Assembly: GCA_016861025.1 (NCBI GenBank)
Contig: BOKO01000021.1
Span: 1 to 64,000, forward strand
Source of the DNA: Chloroflexota bacterium
Lineage (GTDB): Bacteria; Chloroflexota; Anaerolineae; Caldilineales; Caldilineaceae
Reading direction: 5' to 3'
Length of the DNA: 64,000 bases
Position numbers and translations under genes: made by a program. The stretch's first letter is position 1; each line of letters begins with the position of its first letter. Positions 37,858 through 46,937 of this stretch are shown here, one piece after another. The notes beneath the pieces were generated by a model that was given only the letters and a program-made list of their open reading frames with translations, was not told where the DNA came from and did not search any database.

Positions 37858-38083
37858 CGCTTGCAGTGCTCGATTTTGGAGAGCTGAGTTTCGTACTGTC
37901 TATGACCGTTTCCTTTTCGCATAAAGAGCATTGGGAAAACGTACATGAAAGCATTTTGTCAGCAATTTCTTATTGAGATTCTGTTAAACTAGTTACCAAA
38001 CTCAATCTTTTTGAAGTGGTTTCACCGATGCCGCCGAAATATCTGGTTGTCGGGTCTATTTTTGGGTGGAGAGATAGCCGAAA
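37858..38083. promoter_or_regulatory. Divergent intergenic region
   Basis: This 226-base region separates the minus-strand secreted-protein genes from the plus-strand glycosyltransferases, so promoters for both directions should be here. It is AT-richer than the coding parts. I could not identify sigma-factor boxes with confidence, and there is no protein-like frame. Confidence 0.4.
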
Positions 38084-39376
38084 ATGGTGATTGCGCAATC
38101 TTTCGTGACAACCCTTCACACGAATGGTGGAACTACAGGGCGAGCGCTAATTCCTGGTCTGGTCAGCGTGATTATCCCGAATTTTAACAATGCACGCTAT
38201 CTGGCGGATGCCATCCAAAGCGTGCTGGATCAGACTTATCGCTTTTTTGAGGTGATTGTAGTAGATGACGGTTCGACCGACGACAGTCGCGCAATCGCAT
38301 CGCGCTTTGGCCGCCAGATACGATACATCTGGCAGGAAAACCAGGGATTGGCCGGCGCACGCAACACTGGCATTCGAGCGGCGCGTGGGGAATTTATTGG
38401 CCTGCTTGACGCCGACGATCAATGGGCGCCTGCCTATTTGCAGACGATGATGACATTGAGCCGGCAATATCCAGATGCTGCCGTTTATTTCTCTGGCGCA
38501 CGCTGTATGAATGCAGCGGGAGACGATCTTGAGCGGACGCTCGGTGTCCCGGTCAATGGATATGAAAGAATCTACGAAGCGATTGTGCGCGCCAACTTTC
38601 TGATACCCAGCACGATCTTGCTTCGTCATACAGTAGCACTGGAAGTCGGACTGTTCGATACATCTTTGCGCTCTTGTGAAGATTGGGACCTCTGGTTGCG
38701 CATGGCGCCGAACTATCATTTTCGTGGTGTGCCCACGCCGTTGGTGCGTTATCGTCTACACAACGCCAGTCTTACAGCCAATCTGGAGGGGATGTTTACG
38801 GCGATCGAGTCGGTGATGCGCAAGAATTTTGGGGACGATGATGGGCAGTGGTCGAAGTGGTCCCCGCTGAAAAGAAGAGCGTATGGCGGACTCTATCGAT
38901 TTTTCCTGTTGAATCATGTTCAGCGGCGCAACGATTGGATATCGGGCGCCGAGTGCTTTCGCCGCGCGTTGGCGATCGATCCCACTCTGGCGACGGATTT
39001 AGATCTGTTCTACGAGTTAGCGTTTGGCGCGCAGCCGGTCGAGCTTCGACAAACTGCCTACGGGGTTGATATTGAGCGCAACGCCATTGCATTGTGTGAG
39101 ATGGTTGCCACCGCTGTGCAAGAGTTGGCGGTTGAGTTTCCAAAACACATGCATGATCAGATGTGTGGAACAGTCCACTTTGCGATTGGACTGGTTGCCT
39201 ACAACATAGGCAAGGTGGACGCCAGCCGAAGGCACCTGTGCAAAGCATTACGCTATCGTCCAAATCTGTGGAGTGACCCGCGCATGCGAAGGGATTTACT
39301 GAGGTCGCTAATGGGAACAGAGATGCACAACAGGTTGCGAGACTTGAAAACAGGCATGGATCGATTAATCGATTAG
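38084..39376 (+). CDS. Family 2 glycosyltransferase with C-terminal helical extension
   Basis: This 430-residue protein has a GT-A domain with VSVIIPNFNNARYLADAIQS, VVDDGSTDDSRAI and the metal-binding LLDADDQWAPAYL near residue 107. CEDWDLWLRMA follows at the end of the catalytic part, near 200. The C-terminal 170 residues are helical with TPR-like pattern (ECFRRALAIDP; ASRRHLCKALRYRP). It resembles in layout the other extended GT2 proteins of the cluster. The start at 38084 has GGAGAG about 12 bases upstream. Confidence 0.87.
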   Translation: MVIAQSFVTTLHTNGGTTGRALIPGLVSVIIPNFNNARYLADAIQSVLDQTYRFFEVIVVDDGSTDDSRAIASRFGRQIRYIWQENQGLAGARNTGIRAARGEFIGLLDADDQWAPAYLQTMMTLSRQYPDAAVYFSGARCMNAAGDDLERTLGVPVNGYERIYEAIVRANFLIPSTILLRHTVALEVGLFDTSLRSCEDWDLWLRMAPNYHFRGVPTPLVRYRLHNASLTANLEGMFTAIESVMRKNFGDDDGQWSKWSPLKRRAYGGLYRFFLLNHVQRRNDWISGAECFRRALAIDPTLATDLDLFYELAFGAQPVELRQTAYGVDIERNAIALCEMVATAVQELAVEFPKHMHDQMCGTVHFAIGLVAYNIGKVDASRRHLCKALRYRPNLWSDPRMRRDLLRSLMGTEMHNRLRDLKTGMDRLID

Positions 39377-39386
39377 GTGTCGCGTT

Positions 39387-40610
39387 ATGCGAATCGCTCT
39401 TTTTCATAATGCACCGAGTGGCGGCGCCAAACGAGCAATCTATGAGTGGATGGCGCGATTGCAACCGGACCATAAGATCGATGTGTATAGTTTGAGTACA
39501 GCAAATCACGAATTCTGTGATGTTCGACCATTTGCTCGTCGTCACCATATCGTTGAATTCACACCGCGCAGACTATTCGAGCACCCATTAGGCCGGTTAA
39601 ACCAGCTACAACGATGGCGTGATCTTGGTGAGTTGCTCAGAATTGGTCAACGTTTTGCAGAGACAATCGATCGTGAAAGATATGACGTCGTATTTGCTCA
39701 CACTTGTATGTTCACGGTCATTCCGACCTTGTTAAAGTATCTTGAGACGCCTTCTGTTTATTATTTACATGAACCGTTTGGCCCCGATTTCCAACGGGGT
39801 TTCCATCGACCATATATGCAGACGCAGAAGTTGCGGAACACTCTGGACGAGATCGACCCGTTCATTAAGCTGTTTCTCCGGCGTCGATATGCGATTCAGC
39901 GTGACGGCGTCGGTCACACAACTCGTTTGCTGGCTAATTCGACATTTACACAGGCTTGGATGCAGCGCACATATCGGGTGGAGACGCCGATTTGCCACTA
40001 CGGGGTGAATCACGAGGATTTCCGTCCATACGCAAACATTCAAAGAGATAATTATGTCATTTCAGTAGGGGAGCTCTCTCCTCGAAAAGGATTTGACTTT
40101 TTGGTTGATAGTTTGGGGTATATCCCTTTTCGAGAGCGTCCAAAATTGAAGTTGGTTTGCAACAGGGTTGATCCCGATGAGAGGGCATATATTGAGTCGC
40201 TGGCTGACAGCCGTGGCGTTGAGCTAACGATCATAACAAACCTGAACGCGCATCAACTGGCGATTGAATACAGTCGGGCGCTGTTGTGCGTGTATGCTCC
40301 TGTGATGGAGCCATTTGGTCTGGCGCCTCTTGAGGCAATGTCGTGTGGCTTGCCTGTTGTCGGCGTCAATGAGGGAGGGGTGTCCGAGAGTGTAGTGCAT
40401 GGAAAAACGGGCTTGCTAGTTGAGCGAGATCCTGCGAAGTTTGCTCAGGCTGTGAGATATTTGTTGAATGATCCGGAGCAACTTGCCAGTTATGCGCAGA
40501 ATTGTCGCAACTACGTATTGCGCAACTGGAGTTGGGAGCAATCCGTGGCATGTATAGAAGAGCACCTGCACGAATGTGCCAACCATAAGAAGGATAGGGC
40601 GAAGCAATGA
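39387..40610 (+). CDS. Family 4 glycosyltransferase
   Basis: This 407-residue GT-B enzyme begins RIALFHNAPSGGAKRAIYEW, a GT4-like N-terminus with GG. The donor domain shows SVGELSPRKGFDFLVDSL and PVMEPFGLAPLEAMSCGLPVVGVNEGG, the Glu-rich nucleotide-sugar site. It overlaps the following epimerase gene by 4 bases (ATGA), so its donor sugar may be made or modified by that enzyme. This is inference from coupling only. Confidence 0.9.
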   Translation: MRIALFHNAPSGGAKRAIYEWMARLQPDHKIDVYSLSTANHEFCDVRPFARRHHIVEFTPRRLFEHPLGRLNQLQRWRDLGELLRIGQRFAETIDRERYDVVFAHTCMFTVIPTLLKYLETPSVYYLHEPFGPDFQRGFHRPYMQTQKLRNTLDEIDPFIKLFLRRRYAIQRDGVGHTTRLLANSTFTQAWMQRTYRVETPICHYGVNHEDFRPYANIQRDNYVISVGELSPRKGFDFLVDSLGYIPFRERPKLKLVCNRVDPDERAYIESLADSRGVELTIITNLNAHQLAIEYSRALLCVYAPVMEPFGLAPLEAMSCGLPVVGVNEGGVSESVVHGKTGLLVERDPAKFAQAVRYLLNDPEQLASYAQNCRNYVLRNWSWEQSVACIEEHLHECANHKKDRAKQ

Positions 40611-41635
40611 GCAAAATTCTTGTCACAGGCGGCGCTGGATTTATCGGATCACACGTGACGGAGGAATTGCTGCGGCGCGGTCATAACGTCATCGTGCTTG
40701 ACGACCTGAGCGGCGGTTTCCGCGACAACGTGGTGGATGGCGCAACGTTTGTGCATGGCAGCATCAACGATGTGGTGCTTGTGGACAAGCTATTCGAACG
40801 CGAGCGCTTTGCGTATGTCTTTCACCTGGCCGCCTATGCCGCCGAAGGGCTTAGCCACTTCATCAAGCGTTTCAATTACAACAACAATTTGATCGGGAGC
40901 GTCAACCTGATCAACGCAGCAATCAACAACGGCGTGGAATGCTTCGTGTTTACTTCCTCGATCGCCGTGTATGGCGCCAGCCCGCAACTGCCGATGACGG
41001 AGGAGACGCCTCCACACCCAGAAGATCCGTATGGGATTGCCAAACTGGCCGTCGAGCAGGAATTGGGCATCTGCAAGGAAATGTTCGGTCTCGACTATAT
41101 CATCTTTCGACCCCATAACGTCTATGGGGAACGACAGAATATCGGCGACAAGTATCGCAATGTCGTGGGCATTTTCATGAATCAGATTTTACAGGGGAAA
41201 CCGATGAGCGTGTTTGGGGATGGGGAACAGACGCGTGCTTTCAGTTATATTGGCGACATAGCGCCGATCATCGCAACCTCGATCGACACGCCAGCGGCGC
41301 GCAATCAGGTGTTCAACATCGGCGCCGATCAACCCTATACGATCAACCAGCTCGCCAAAGCCGTGGCGCGTGCTATGAATGTGGCGCCCGATGTCGTCCA
41401 TCTTCCTGCTCGCAACGAAGTGGTGAGCGCGTACTCATCTCACGACAAGATCCGGCGGGTTTTTGGCGAGCAGAAAATCACAAGTTTAGATGAAGGATTA
41501 GCGCGCATGGCGGCATGGGTGAAGGAACACGGCGCGCGCGCCAGCCGGGATTTTGACGGTATTGAGGTTGCGAAGAACTTTCCGGCGGCGTGGCAGCTGC
41601 CAGTCAATCGCCAACAAGCCGCCATGACAATCTGA
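40607..41635 (+). CDS. NAD-dependent sugar epimerase/dehydratase (extended SDR)
   Basis: This 342-residue nucleotide-sugar enzyme is related to UDP-glucose 4-epimerase (GalE-like). The Rossmann motif GGAGFIGSH lies near residues 8-16, and the active site is Tyr142 and Lys146 in YGIAK with TSSIAVYG upstream. RPHNVYGERQNIGDKYRNVVGIFMNQIL is typical of extended SDR sugar epimerases. Its product could feed the overlapping GT4 gene upstream. Whether it is a 4-epimerase, a UDP-glucuronate epimerase or a dehydratase cannot be decided here. Confidence 0.87.
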   Translation: MSKILVTGGAGFIGSHVTEELLRRGHNVIVLDDLSGGFRDNVVDGATFVHGSINDVVLVDKLFERERFAYVFHLAAYAAEGLSHFIKRFNYNNNLIGSVNLINAAINNGVECFVFTSSIAVYGASPQLPMTEETPPHPEDPYGIAKLAVEQELGICKEMFGLDYIIFRPHNVYGERQNIGDKYRNVVGIFMNQILQGKPMSVFGDGEQTRAFSYIGDIAPIIATSIDTPAARNQVFNIGADQPYTINQLAKAVARAMNVAPDVVHLPARNEVVSAYSSHDKIRRVFGEQKITSLDEGLARMAAWVKEHGARASRDFDGIEVAKNFPAAWQLPVNRQQAAMTI

Positions 41636-41672
41636 TGTGAACACTCTTTGACTGGGTGATGGGGCAGGAAAG

Positions 41673-42572
41673 ATGCAACCATTTGTTGTCTCAGTTATCT
41701 TGAACACCAATCGACGCGATGACACGCTTGCATGCCTGGAATCGTTGCGTCAGAACACCTATCCGAATCATCACGTGATTGTGCTCGATAATCATTCTAC
41801 GGATGGCTCGGTGAAGACGATTCAGACAGATTTTCCCGAAGTGGAAATCGTCGAATTAGCTGACAATCGTGGCTATGCAGGCAACAACAACGTTGGGATC
41901 GCCGCAGCTATGTCGATGGGCGCCGACTGGATTTTCGTACTCAATGAAGATACGATCCTGGCGCCGGACTGTCTGGAGCGGCTGGTTGAGGTCGGGGTGA
42001 GTGATTCGACGATTGGGATTGTTGGTCCAACGGTTTACCATTATGCTGCGCCTGGCGTGATTCAGTGCGCCGGAGGGATGCTTGGTCCCAACTGGGATTC
42101 GATCATGCTCGGTCGCGATGAACCAGATTGTGGACAGTTTCCTGACGTTCGTCCGGTGGAGTGGATCATGGGGTGTGGCATCTTGGTGCGGCGAGAAGTC
42201 ATTGAACAGGTCGGCATGATCGACGAACGCTACTTCTATTTTTGGGAGGAAACTGAGTGGTGTATTCGCGCCAGCAGGGCCGGATGGAAAGTGATGCACG
42301 TTCCACAAGCCAGAATGTGGCACAAAGGCATCACACCAAATCATACACCGAAGCCATCGGTGACCTACTACGCCACGCGCAACCGGCTCTTGACGCTTTC
42401 CAAACACCATGCGCCTGCGGTGGTGAAGGTGCGTGTATGGGGGCAGATGGCGCGCATCCTGGCCAGTTGGACTGTGCGACCGCGCTGGCGCAACATGGCT
42501 GAACACCGAAACGCGATGTTGCACGGCATTATAGATTTCCTACGTCATCGGTGGGGTCCGATGGTTGCATGA
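41673..42572 (+). CDS. Family 2 glycosyltransferase (rhamnosyltransferase-like)
   Basis: This 299-residue GT-A enzyme has VVSVILNTNRRDDTLACLES, VLDNHSTDGSVKTI, DNRGYAGNNNVGIAAAM and the FVLNEDTIL variant of the DxD region. RREVIEQVGMIDERYFYFWEETEWCIRA near 170-200 is typical of the WcaA/rhamnosyltransferase-type GT2 group. It overlaps the ligase gene by 4 bases. It probably extends the repeat unit. Confidence 0.88.
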   Translation: MQPFVVSVILNTNRRDDTLACLESLRQNTYPNHHVIVLDNHSTDGSVKTIQTDFPEVEIVELADNRGYAGNNNVGIAAAMSMGADWIFVLNEDTILAPDCLERLVEVGVSDSTIGIVGPTVYHYAAPGVIQCAGGMLGPNWDSIMLGRDEPDCGQFPDVRPVEWIMGCGILVRREVIEQVGMIDERYFYFWEETEWCIRASRAGWKVMHVPQARMWHKGITPNHTPKPSVTYYATRNRLLTLSKHHAPAVVKVRVWGQMARILASWTVRPRWRNMAEHRNAMLHGIIDFLRHRWGPMVA

Positions 42573-44005
42573 GTGGACAGATGAGCACATCACGAAGTCT
42601 GACTCGTCACCCAATCGAAAGCATCTCGTCAAGGTCTCAGCAATGGGTTCCGTGGCTGATCGTGATCGGGGCGCTGCTGGCGTCGATCACACTGCCTCTG
42701 ATCTTGTCGCCGACTCGCGTCTTGTTGCTGGCATTGGCGATAGCTGGCGTCGGCGCCATGATCGCCTTTTTGCGCTGGCCCGCGCTTGGTCTGATTGCCC
42801 TTCTGTTGGTCGCTTTGATGGCGCCGTCGCCAGCGTTGCCTGGCGGTCTCAACGTCGCTGTTGCGATGTTAATTTTGCTTCTGGGACTTTGGTTCTTTCG
42901 TATGATTGTCCTGCAACAGGAGATGCGTTTCGTAACCTCGCGCACGATTCGCCCCTTACTGGCGCTCGCTGGCGTTGCCGTTCTTTCATTCGTAATCGGG
43001 CAGATTCCGTGGTTTGCGACGGCGTCGCATGCACCGATCAGCGCACAGATTGGAGGGTTGCTGATTTTCGTGCTCTCAGTGGGCGCTTTCTTGCTTGCCG
43101 CCAACCAGCTGCACGATCTGCGTTGGCTGCGCTGGCTGACCTGGCTGTTCATCGTCATCGGTTGGCTGCATGTGGCAGGCTGGTTCATTCCTGGCGTTGG
43201 CGTGGTGACCAGCCGACTGATCCAGTTTGGCGTCATCGACAACGGCATCTACTGGACTTGGTTGGTGGCGTTGGCGGCGAGCCAGGCATATTTCAACCGC
43301 GATTTGCCGCTTTTCTGGCGCGTCGTCTTCGGTTTCATCGCTGTTTCGACGCTTTATGTCGGCTTCATGCTGAATCGTGATTGGAAATCGGGCTATCTGC
43401 CGCCGATGGCCGCCGTGGCTGCAATGGTGGCGGCGCGCTCCTGGCGTCTGGCGTTGTTGGTTGGCTTGCTGGGTGTATTTCCGGCGCTCTATCTTGTGTC
43501 TGACGCTGTTGGCTCAGATGAGTACAGCTATTCGACGCGCGTGGATGCATTGCTCATCATGTTCGAAATGGCGCGCGTCAGTCCGCTGCTGGGTTTTGGC
43601 CCAGCCAACTATTACTGGTATACACCGCTTTATCGTATTCGTGGTTGGGAAGTAACGTTCAATTCGCACAACCAGTATGCTGACATCCTTGCTCAGATCG
43701 GCATCATCGGGATGGCGTGTTTTGCCTGGTTTGTGGCTGAGTTGGGCTCGCTGGCATGGAAGTTGCGCACGCAGGTCGAGGACAGCTTCAGTCGCGCTTA
43801 TGTCTACGGCGTTATCGGCGGACTGGCCGGCACTGTGGTTGCGGGAGTGCTTGCCGACTGGGTCTTTCCCTTTGTCTACAACATCGGAATGCGTGGCTTT
43901 CGCGGCAGCATGTTGGGCTGGTTGTTCTTAGGCGGTCTGGTCAGTATCGAGTACGTTACCCGTCAGCGTTTGGCAGACACTGTCACAAGGAGTCAAGCGG
44001 TATGA
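42569..44005 (+). CDS. O-antigen ligase/polymerase-like membrane protein
   Basis: This 478-residue polytopic protein (about 11-12 helices) resembles the WaaL/Wzy superfamily. The conserved large extracytoplasmic loop appears to contain SPLLGFGPANYYWYTP and then NSHNQYADILAQIGIIGM, the typical SHN motif near residue 365. Members either ligate finished glycan to a carrier or polymerise repeat units. ATG 42569 overlaps the previous gene by ATGA, with ATG 42581 as an alternative. It also overlaps the next gene by 4 bases. In a cluster with an ABC exporter, which normally does not need Wzy, its role deserves attention. Confidence 0.85.
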   Translation: MSGQMSTSRSLTRHPIESISSRSQQWVPWLIVIGALLASITLPLILSPTRVLLLALAIAGVGAMIAFLRWPALGLIALLLVALMAPSPALPGGLNVAVAMLILLLGLWFFRMIVLQQEMRFVTSRTIRPLLALAGVAVLSFVIGQIPWFATASHAPISAQIGGLLIFVLSVGAFLLAANQLHDLRWLRWLTWLFIVIGWLHVAGWFIPGVGVVTSRLIQFGVIDNGIYWTWLVALAASQAYFNRDLPLFWRVVFGFIAVSTLYVGFMLNRDWKSGYLPPMAAVAAMVAARSWRLALLVGLLGVFPALYLVSDAVGSDEYSYSTRVDALLIMFEMARVSPLLGFGPANYYWYTPLYRIRGWEVTFNSHNQYADILAQIGIIGMACFAWFVAELGSLAWKLRTQVEDSFSRAYVYGVIGGLAGTVVAGVLADWVFPFVYNIGMRGFRGSMLGWLFLGGLVSIEYVTRQRLADTVTRSQAV

Positions 44006-44760
44006 ATGAAGAACTAATTGGGCTGATTCCAGCCGCCGGCAAGGGTGTTCGGTTAGGTTTACCGTATCCGAAAGAATTGTACCCTGTGATTCGTAACAAC
44101 CGTTACAAGCCGGTGGCGCAGTTTGTTGTTGACAACCTGACTATTGCGGGATTGAGGCACATTGTCCTTGTCATCAACGAGACCAAACATCAGTTAGTGG
44201 GGTATTTCGGCAACGGACAACGGTTTGGCTGCAACATCAGCTATGTGGTGCAGGAGACCCTGAACGGAGACGGTGTGGGCCAGTCCACCTCGCCGGGGCT
44301 GGCGCACGCTCTCGATTCGGCATATCATCTGATCCGGGGAAAAACCGTCTGTTTTGGTATGGCGGACACGATTATGCAGCCAGAAACGGTCTTCGCTGAC
44401 GTATTACGCGCTGCACATGAAGACGACGATGTGATTCTTGCCCTGTTTCCAACCACCCGCCCTGAAAAGTTTGGCATGGTTGGCATCGATGAAAACGGCG
44501 TGGTGACCGAGATTGTCGACAAGCCAAAGCAGACGCATCTGACGCACATGTGGGGCTGCATTGTCTGGCGCCCACGTTTCACAGAACTTCTGCACGAGGC
44601 TGTCTGCAATGGGATTGGCGACTTTGCACAGATCATGAACGACGCTCGCTCCGCAGGCTTGCGTTTCCGCGGCGCTCCCATGTCGGCGGGCGTCTATATT
44701 GATCTGGGAACCTATGAAGAAATCATGGAAATGGATCATCGGTTTCGTGAGGAGAGATAA
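44002..44760 (+). CDS. Nucleotidyltransferase (RmlA/GalU-like sugar-1-phosphate transferase)
   Basis: This 252-residue enzyme makes an NDP-sugar from a sugar-1-phosphate and NTP. The opening LIPAAGKGVRLGLPYPKEL is a GxGxRL variant with the catalytic Lys in PKE. FGMADTIMQPETVF replaces the usual DN with a GMAD pattern, and EKFGMVGIDENGVVTEIVDKPK is typical of RmlA/GalU. The start overlaps the ligase gene by ATGA and has AAGGAG. Base preference (dTTP, UTP or other) cannot be read. Its own motif around the metal site looks slightly divergent. Confidence 0.8.
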   Translation: MNEELIGLIPAAGKGVRLGLPYPKELYPVIRNNRYKPVAQFVVDNLTIAGLRHIVLVINETKHQLVGYFGNGQRFGCNISYVVQETLNGDGVGQSTSPGLAHALDSAYHLIRGKTVCFGMADTIMQPETVFADVLRAAHEDDDVILALFPTTRPEKFGMVGIDENGVVTEIVDKPKQTHLTHMWGCIVWRPRFTELLHEAVCNGIGDFAQIMNDARSAGLRFRGAPMSAGVYIDLGTYEEIMEMDHRFREER

Positions 44761-44762
44761 CG

Positions 44763-45731
44763 GTGAAGCACACGGCAACCCTGAAAGAGCCAGCAAATCT
44801 ATCTCAAGCGATTGCGCAATCGACGCCGCCGGATTGTTCGATAGTGCTTGTCTGCTGGAATAACAAAGCTTATCTGGAACCATGTCTCGAGTCATTATAC
44901 GCTGGCAAGCTACAGCATCGATTTGAAGTTGTGGTAGTGGACAATGGTTCGACGGATGGCAGCCAGGAGATGCTGCGTACATGCTATCCAGAGGTGTTGA
45001 TCATCCAGAACGACCGCAATGTCGGATTGGGTAAAGCCAGCAATCAGGGCATCGAGGCCACCACCGGACGTCACGTGCTGCTGCTGAACAATGATACGCT
45101 GGTCAATGGCCCATCCTTGGATGCTATGGTGGATTTTCTCGATAGGTGCCCTGAAGTGGGAGCGGTTGGCGGAAAACTGCTCAACCCAGACGGCTCGGAG
45201 CAATCTTGCTACAATGACTTTTCCAGCCTGCGTAAGGAATTTCTGGTTGCCACCCGGTTGGGGGAACTCTTTTGGGAGGGTTACCCCGGCATTATCAATG
45301 ATAATGAGATGCGGTCGGTTGGCTGGATTGGTTCGGCGTGCGTCATGATCCGCCGCGCTGCGCTCGACCAGGTTGGGTTGCTCGATGAAAGTTACTTCAT
45401 CTACGGTGATGAGGAGGATCTTCAGTATCGATTGCGCAAGGCCGGCTGGCAAATTGTCTATTTGCCCTACGCCACCACAATACACTACGGTGGACGCAGT
45501 ATGAATCGCTGGAGCCGGCGCAAGATGGTCTATCGCGGCAAGATGCTTTTTTATCGGAAACATTATGGCGTCATGCGCACTGCAGCGCTGCGCTCCATGT
45601 TGGGTGGTCTGAGTGCAGCCAAACTGGTGATCTGGGGTGGGGCGTCGATCGTGCCAAAGATGCGCGATCGCGCCAGGAAAGAGATCGCCTCGAACCTTGA
45701 CGTGATTCGGCTCTGTTATCGGCTCGAATAA
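44763..45731 (+). CDS. Family 2 glycosyltransferase (rhamnosyltransferase-like)
   Basis: This 322-residue GT-A enzyme has SIVLVCWNNKAYLEPCLESL, VVVDNGSTDGSQEM, NVGLGKASNQGIEATTG and LLLNNDTLV. Toward the end of the catalytic part, RAALDQVGLLDESYFIYGDEEDLQYRLRKAGW is the usual GT2 motif of the rhamnosyltransferase-like group. GTG start at 44763. It lies between the nucleotidyltransferase and deoB genes. A C-terminal hydrophobic stretch near the end may help membrane association. Confidence 0.88.
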   Translation: MKHTATLKEPANLSQAIAQSTPPDCSIVLVCWNNKAYLEPCLESLYAGKLQHRFEVVVVDNGSTDGSQEMLRTCYPEVLIIQNDRNVGLGKASNQGIEATTGRHVLLLNNDTLVNGPSLDAMVDFLDRCPEVGAVGGKLLNPDGSEQSCYNDFSSLRKEFLVATRLGELFWEGYPGIINDNEMRSVGWIGSACVMIRRAALDQVGLLDESYFIYGDEEDLQYRLRKAGWQIVYLPYATTIHYGGRSMNRWSRRKMVYRGKMLFYRKHYGVMRTAALRSMLGGLSAAKLVIWGGASIVPKMRDRARKEIASNLDVIRLCYRLE

Positions 45732-45743
45732 TAAGGAGCTGCC

Positions 45744-46937
45744 GTGAAAAAACAGATTCAGCGGGTCGCGGTGGTCGTCCTGGATAGCGTCGGTTGTGGC
45801 GATGCACCAGATGCGTCAGAGTACGGCGATGTGGGCGCCAATACCTTGGGTAATATCGCACGCGCGGTTGGTGGTCTCAATCTTCCCAATTTGGGGCGGA
45901 TGGGGCTTGGCAATCTGGTCGAGATTGTGGGGACGCCTTCCACTACGTCAGCAAGCGGCGTCTATGGCCGTCTGACAGAGGTGAGCGCGGGCAAGGACAC
46001 CACCACCGGGCACTGGGAATTGGCTGGCGTTATCCTGCCACAACCTTTCCCAACGTACCCCCATGGATTTCTACCAGAGTTGATGGCTATCTTCGAGTCC
46101 CGGATCGGACGCACCACACTGGGCAACTATCCTGCATCTGGAACGGAGATCATCGCACAATTGGGTGAAGAGCATCTGCGTACAGGGCAACCGATTGTCT
46201 ATACGTCTGCGGACAGCGTCTTTCAAATCGCTGCACATGAAGAGGTGATCCCGATCGATGAGTTGTATCGGATGTGCCAGATTGCGCGTGAGATACTGGT
46301 TGGGGATCATGCTGTGGGGCGCGTCATCGCCCGCCCATTTGTCGGCGCACCGGGCAGCTTCGTGCGCACCGAGCGACGCAAAGATTTCAGCCTGGAACCT
46401 CCTGCACCGACAATTCTCGATGCCGTTAAGGCAGCTGGGATGCAGGTGATGGGCGTGGGCAAGATTGAAGACATCTTTGCGCACCGCGGATTGACGATGA
46501 GCAACCACACCGGCAACAACATGGCTGGCGTTGACGCCATTTTAGAGTATCTGCATCTGCCAGAGACGGGACTGATCTTTGCCAACCTGGTCGATTTCGA
46601 TGCGCTCTATGGTCACCGCAATAATGTGCGTGGCTACGCCCAGGCGCTGGTTGAATTCGACCGCCGTGCACCCGAATTGCTGGCTGCCTTGCGCGAGGAA
46701 GACGTCTTGATCATCACCGCAGATCATGGCAACGATCCGACCACGCCAGGCACCGACCACACGCGCGAGCGCGTGCCCATTCTGATACAGGGAGCGGCAA
46801 TCGTCGCAAACCATAACCTGGGTGCGCGCGCCAGCTTCGCCGACCTGGCGGCGACCGTTGCCGACCTGCTCGACGTGGAGTGGCGTGGCGCTGGTTGCTC
46901 GTTTGCGGATGAGATAGTGGCAGGTTCAGCGCAATGA
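45744..46937 (+). CDS. deoB: Phosphopentomutase
   Basis: This 397-residue cytoplasmic enzyme interconverts (deoxy)ribose-1-phosphate and -5-phosphate in nucleoside metabolism. It belongs to the alkaline phosphatase superfamily with two Mn ions. Asp14 in VVVLDSVGCGDAPD is a metal ligand, TTTGHWELAGV supplies the phosphorylated Thr, and GSFVRTERRKDFSL, ITADHGNDPT and DHTRERVPIL complete the signature. Length is standard. An AAGGAG site precedes the ATG. It is placed between glycosyltransferase genes and overlaps the next gene by 4 bases, an unusual context that might supply pentose-phosphate precursors or simply reflect insertion of a housekeeping gene. Confidence 0.95.
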   Translation: MKKQIQRVAVVVLDSVGCGDAPDASEYGDVGANTLGNIARAVGGLNLPNLGRMGLGNLVEIVGTPSTTSASGVYGRLTEVSAGKDTTTGHWELAGVILPQPFPTYPHGFLPELMAIFESRIGRTTLGNYPASGTEIIAQLGEEHLRTGQPIVYTSADSVFQIAAHEEVIPIDELYRMCQIAREILVGDHAVGRVIARPFVGAPGSFVRTERRKDFSLEPPAPTILDAVKAAGMQVMGVGKIEDIFAHRGLTMSNHTGNNMAGVDAILEYLHLPETGLIFANLVDFDALYGHRNNVRGYAQALVEFDRRAPELLAALREEDVLIITADHGNDPTTPGTDHTRERVPILIQGAAIVANHNLGARASFADLAATVADLLDVEWRGAGCSFADEIVAGSAQ

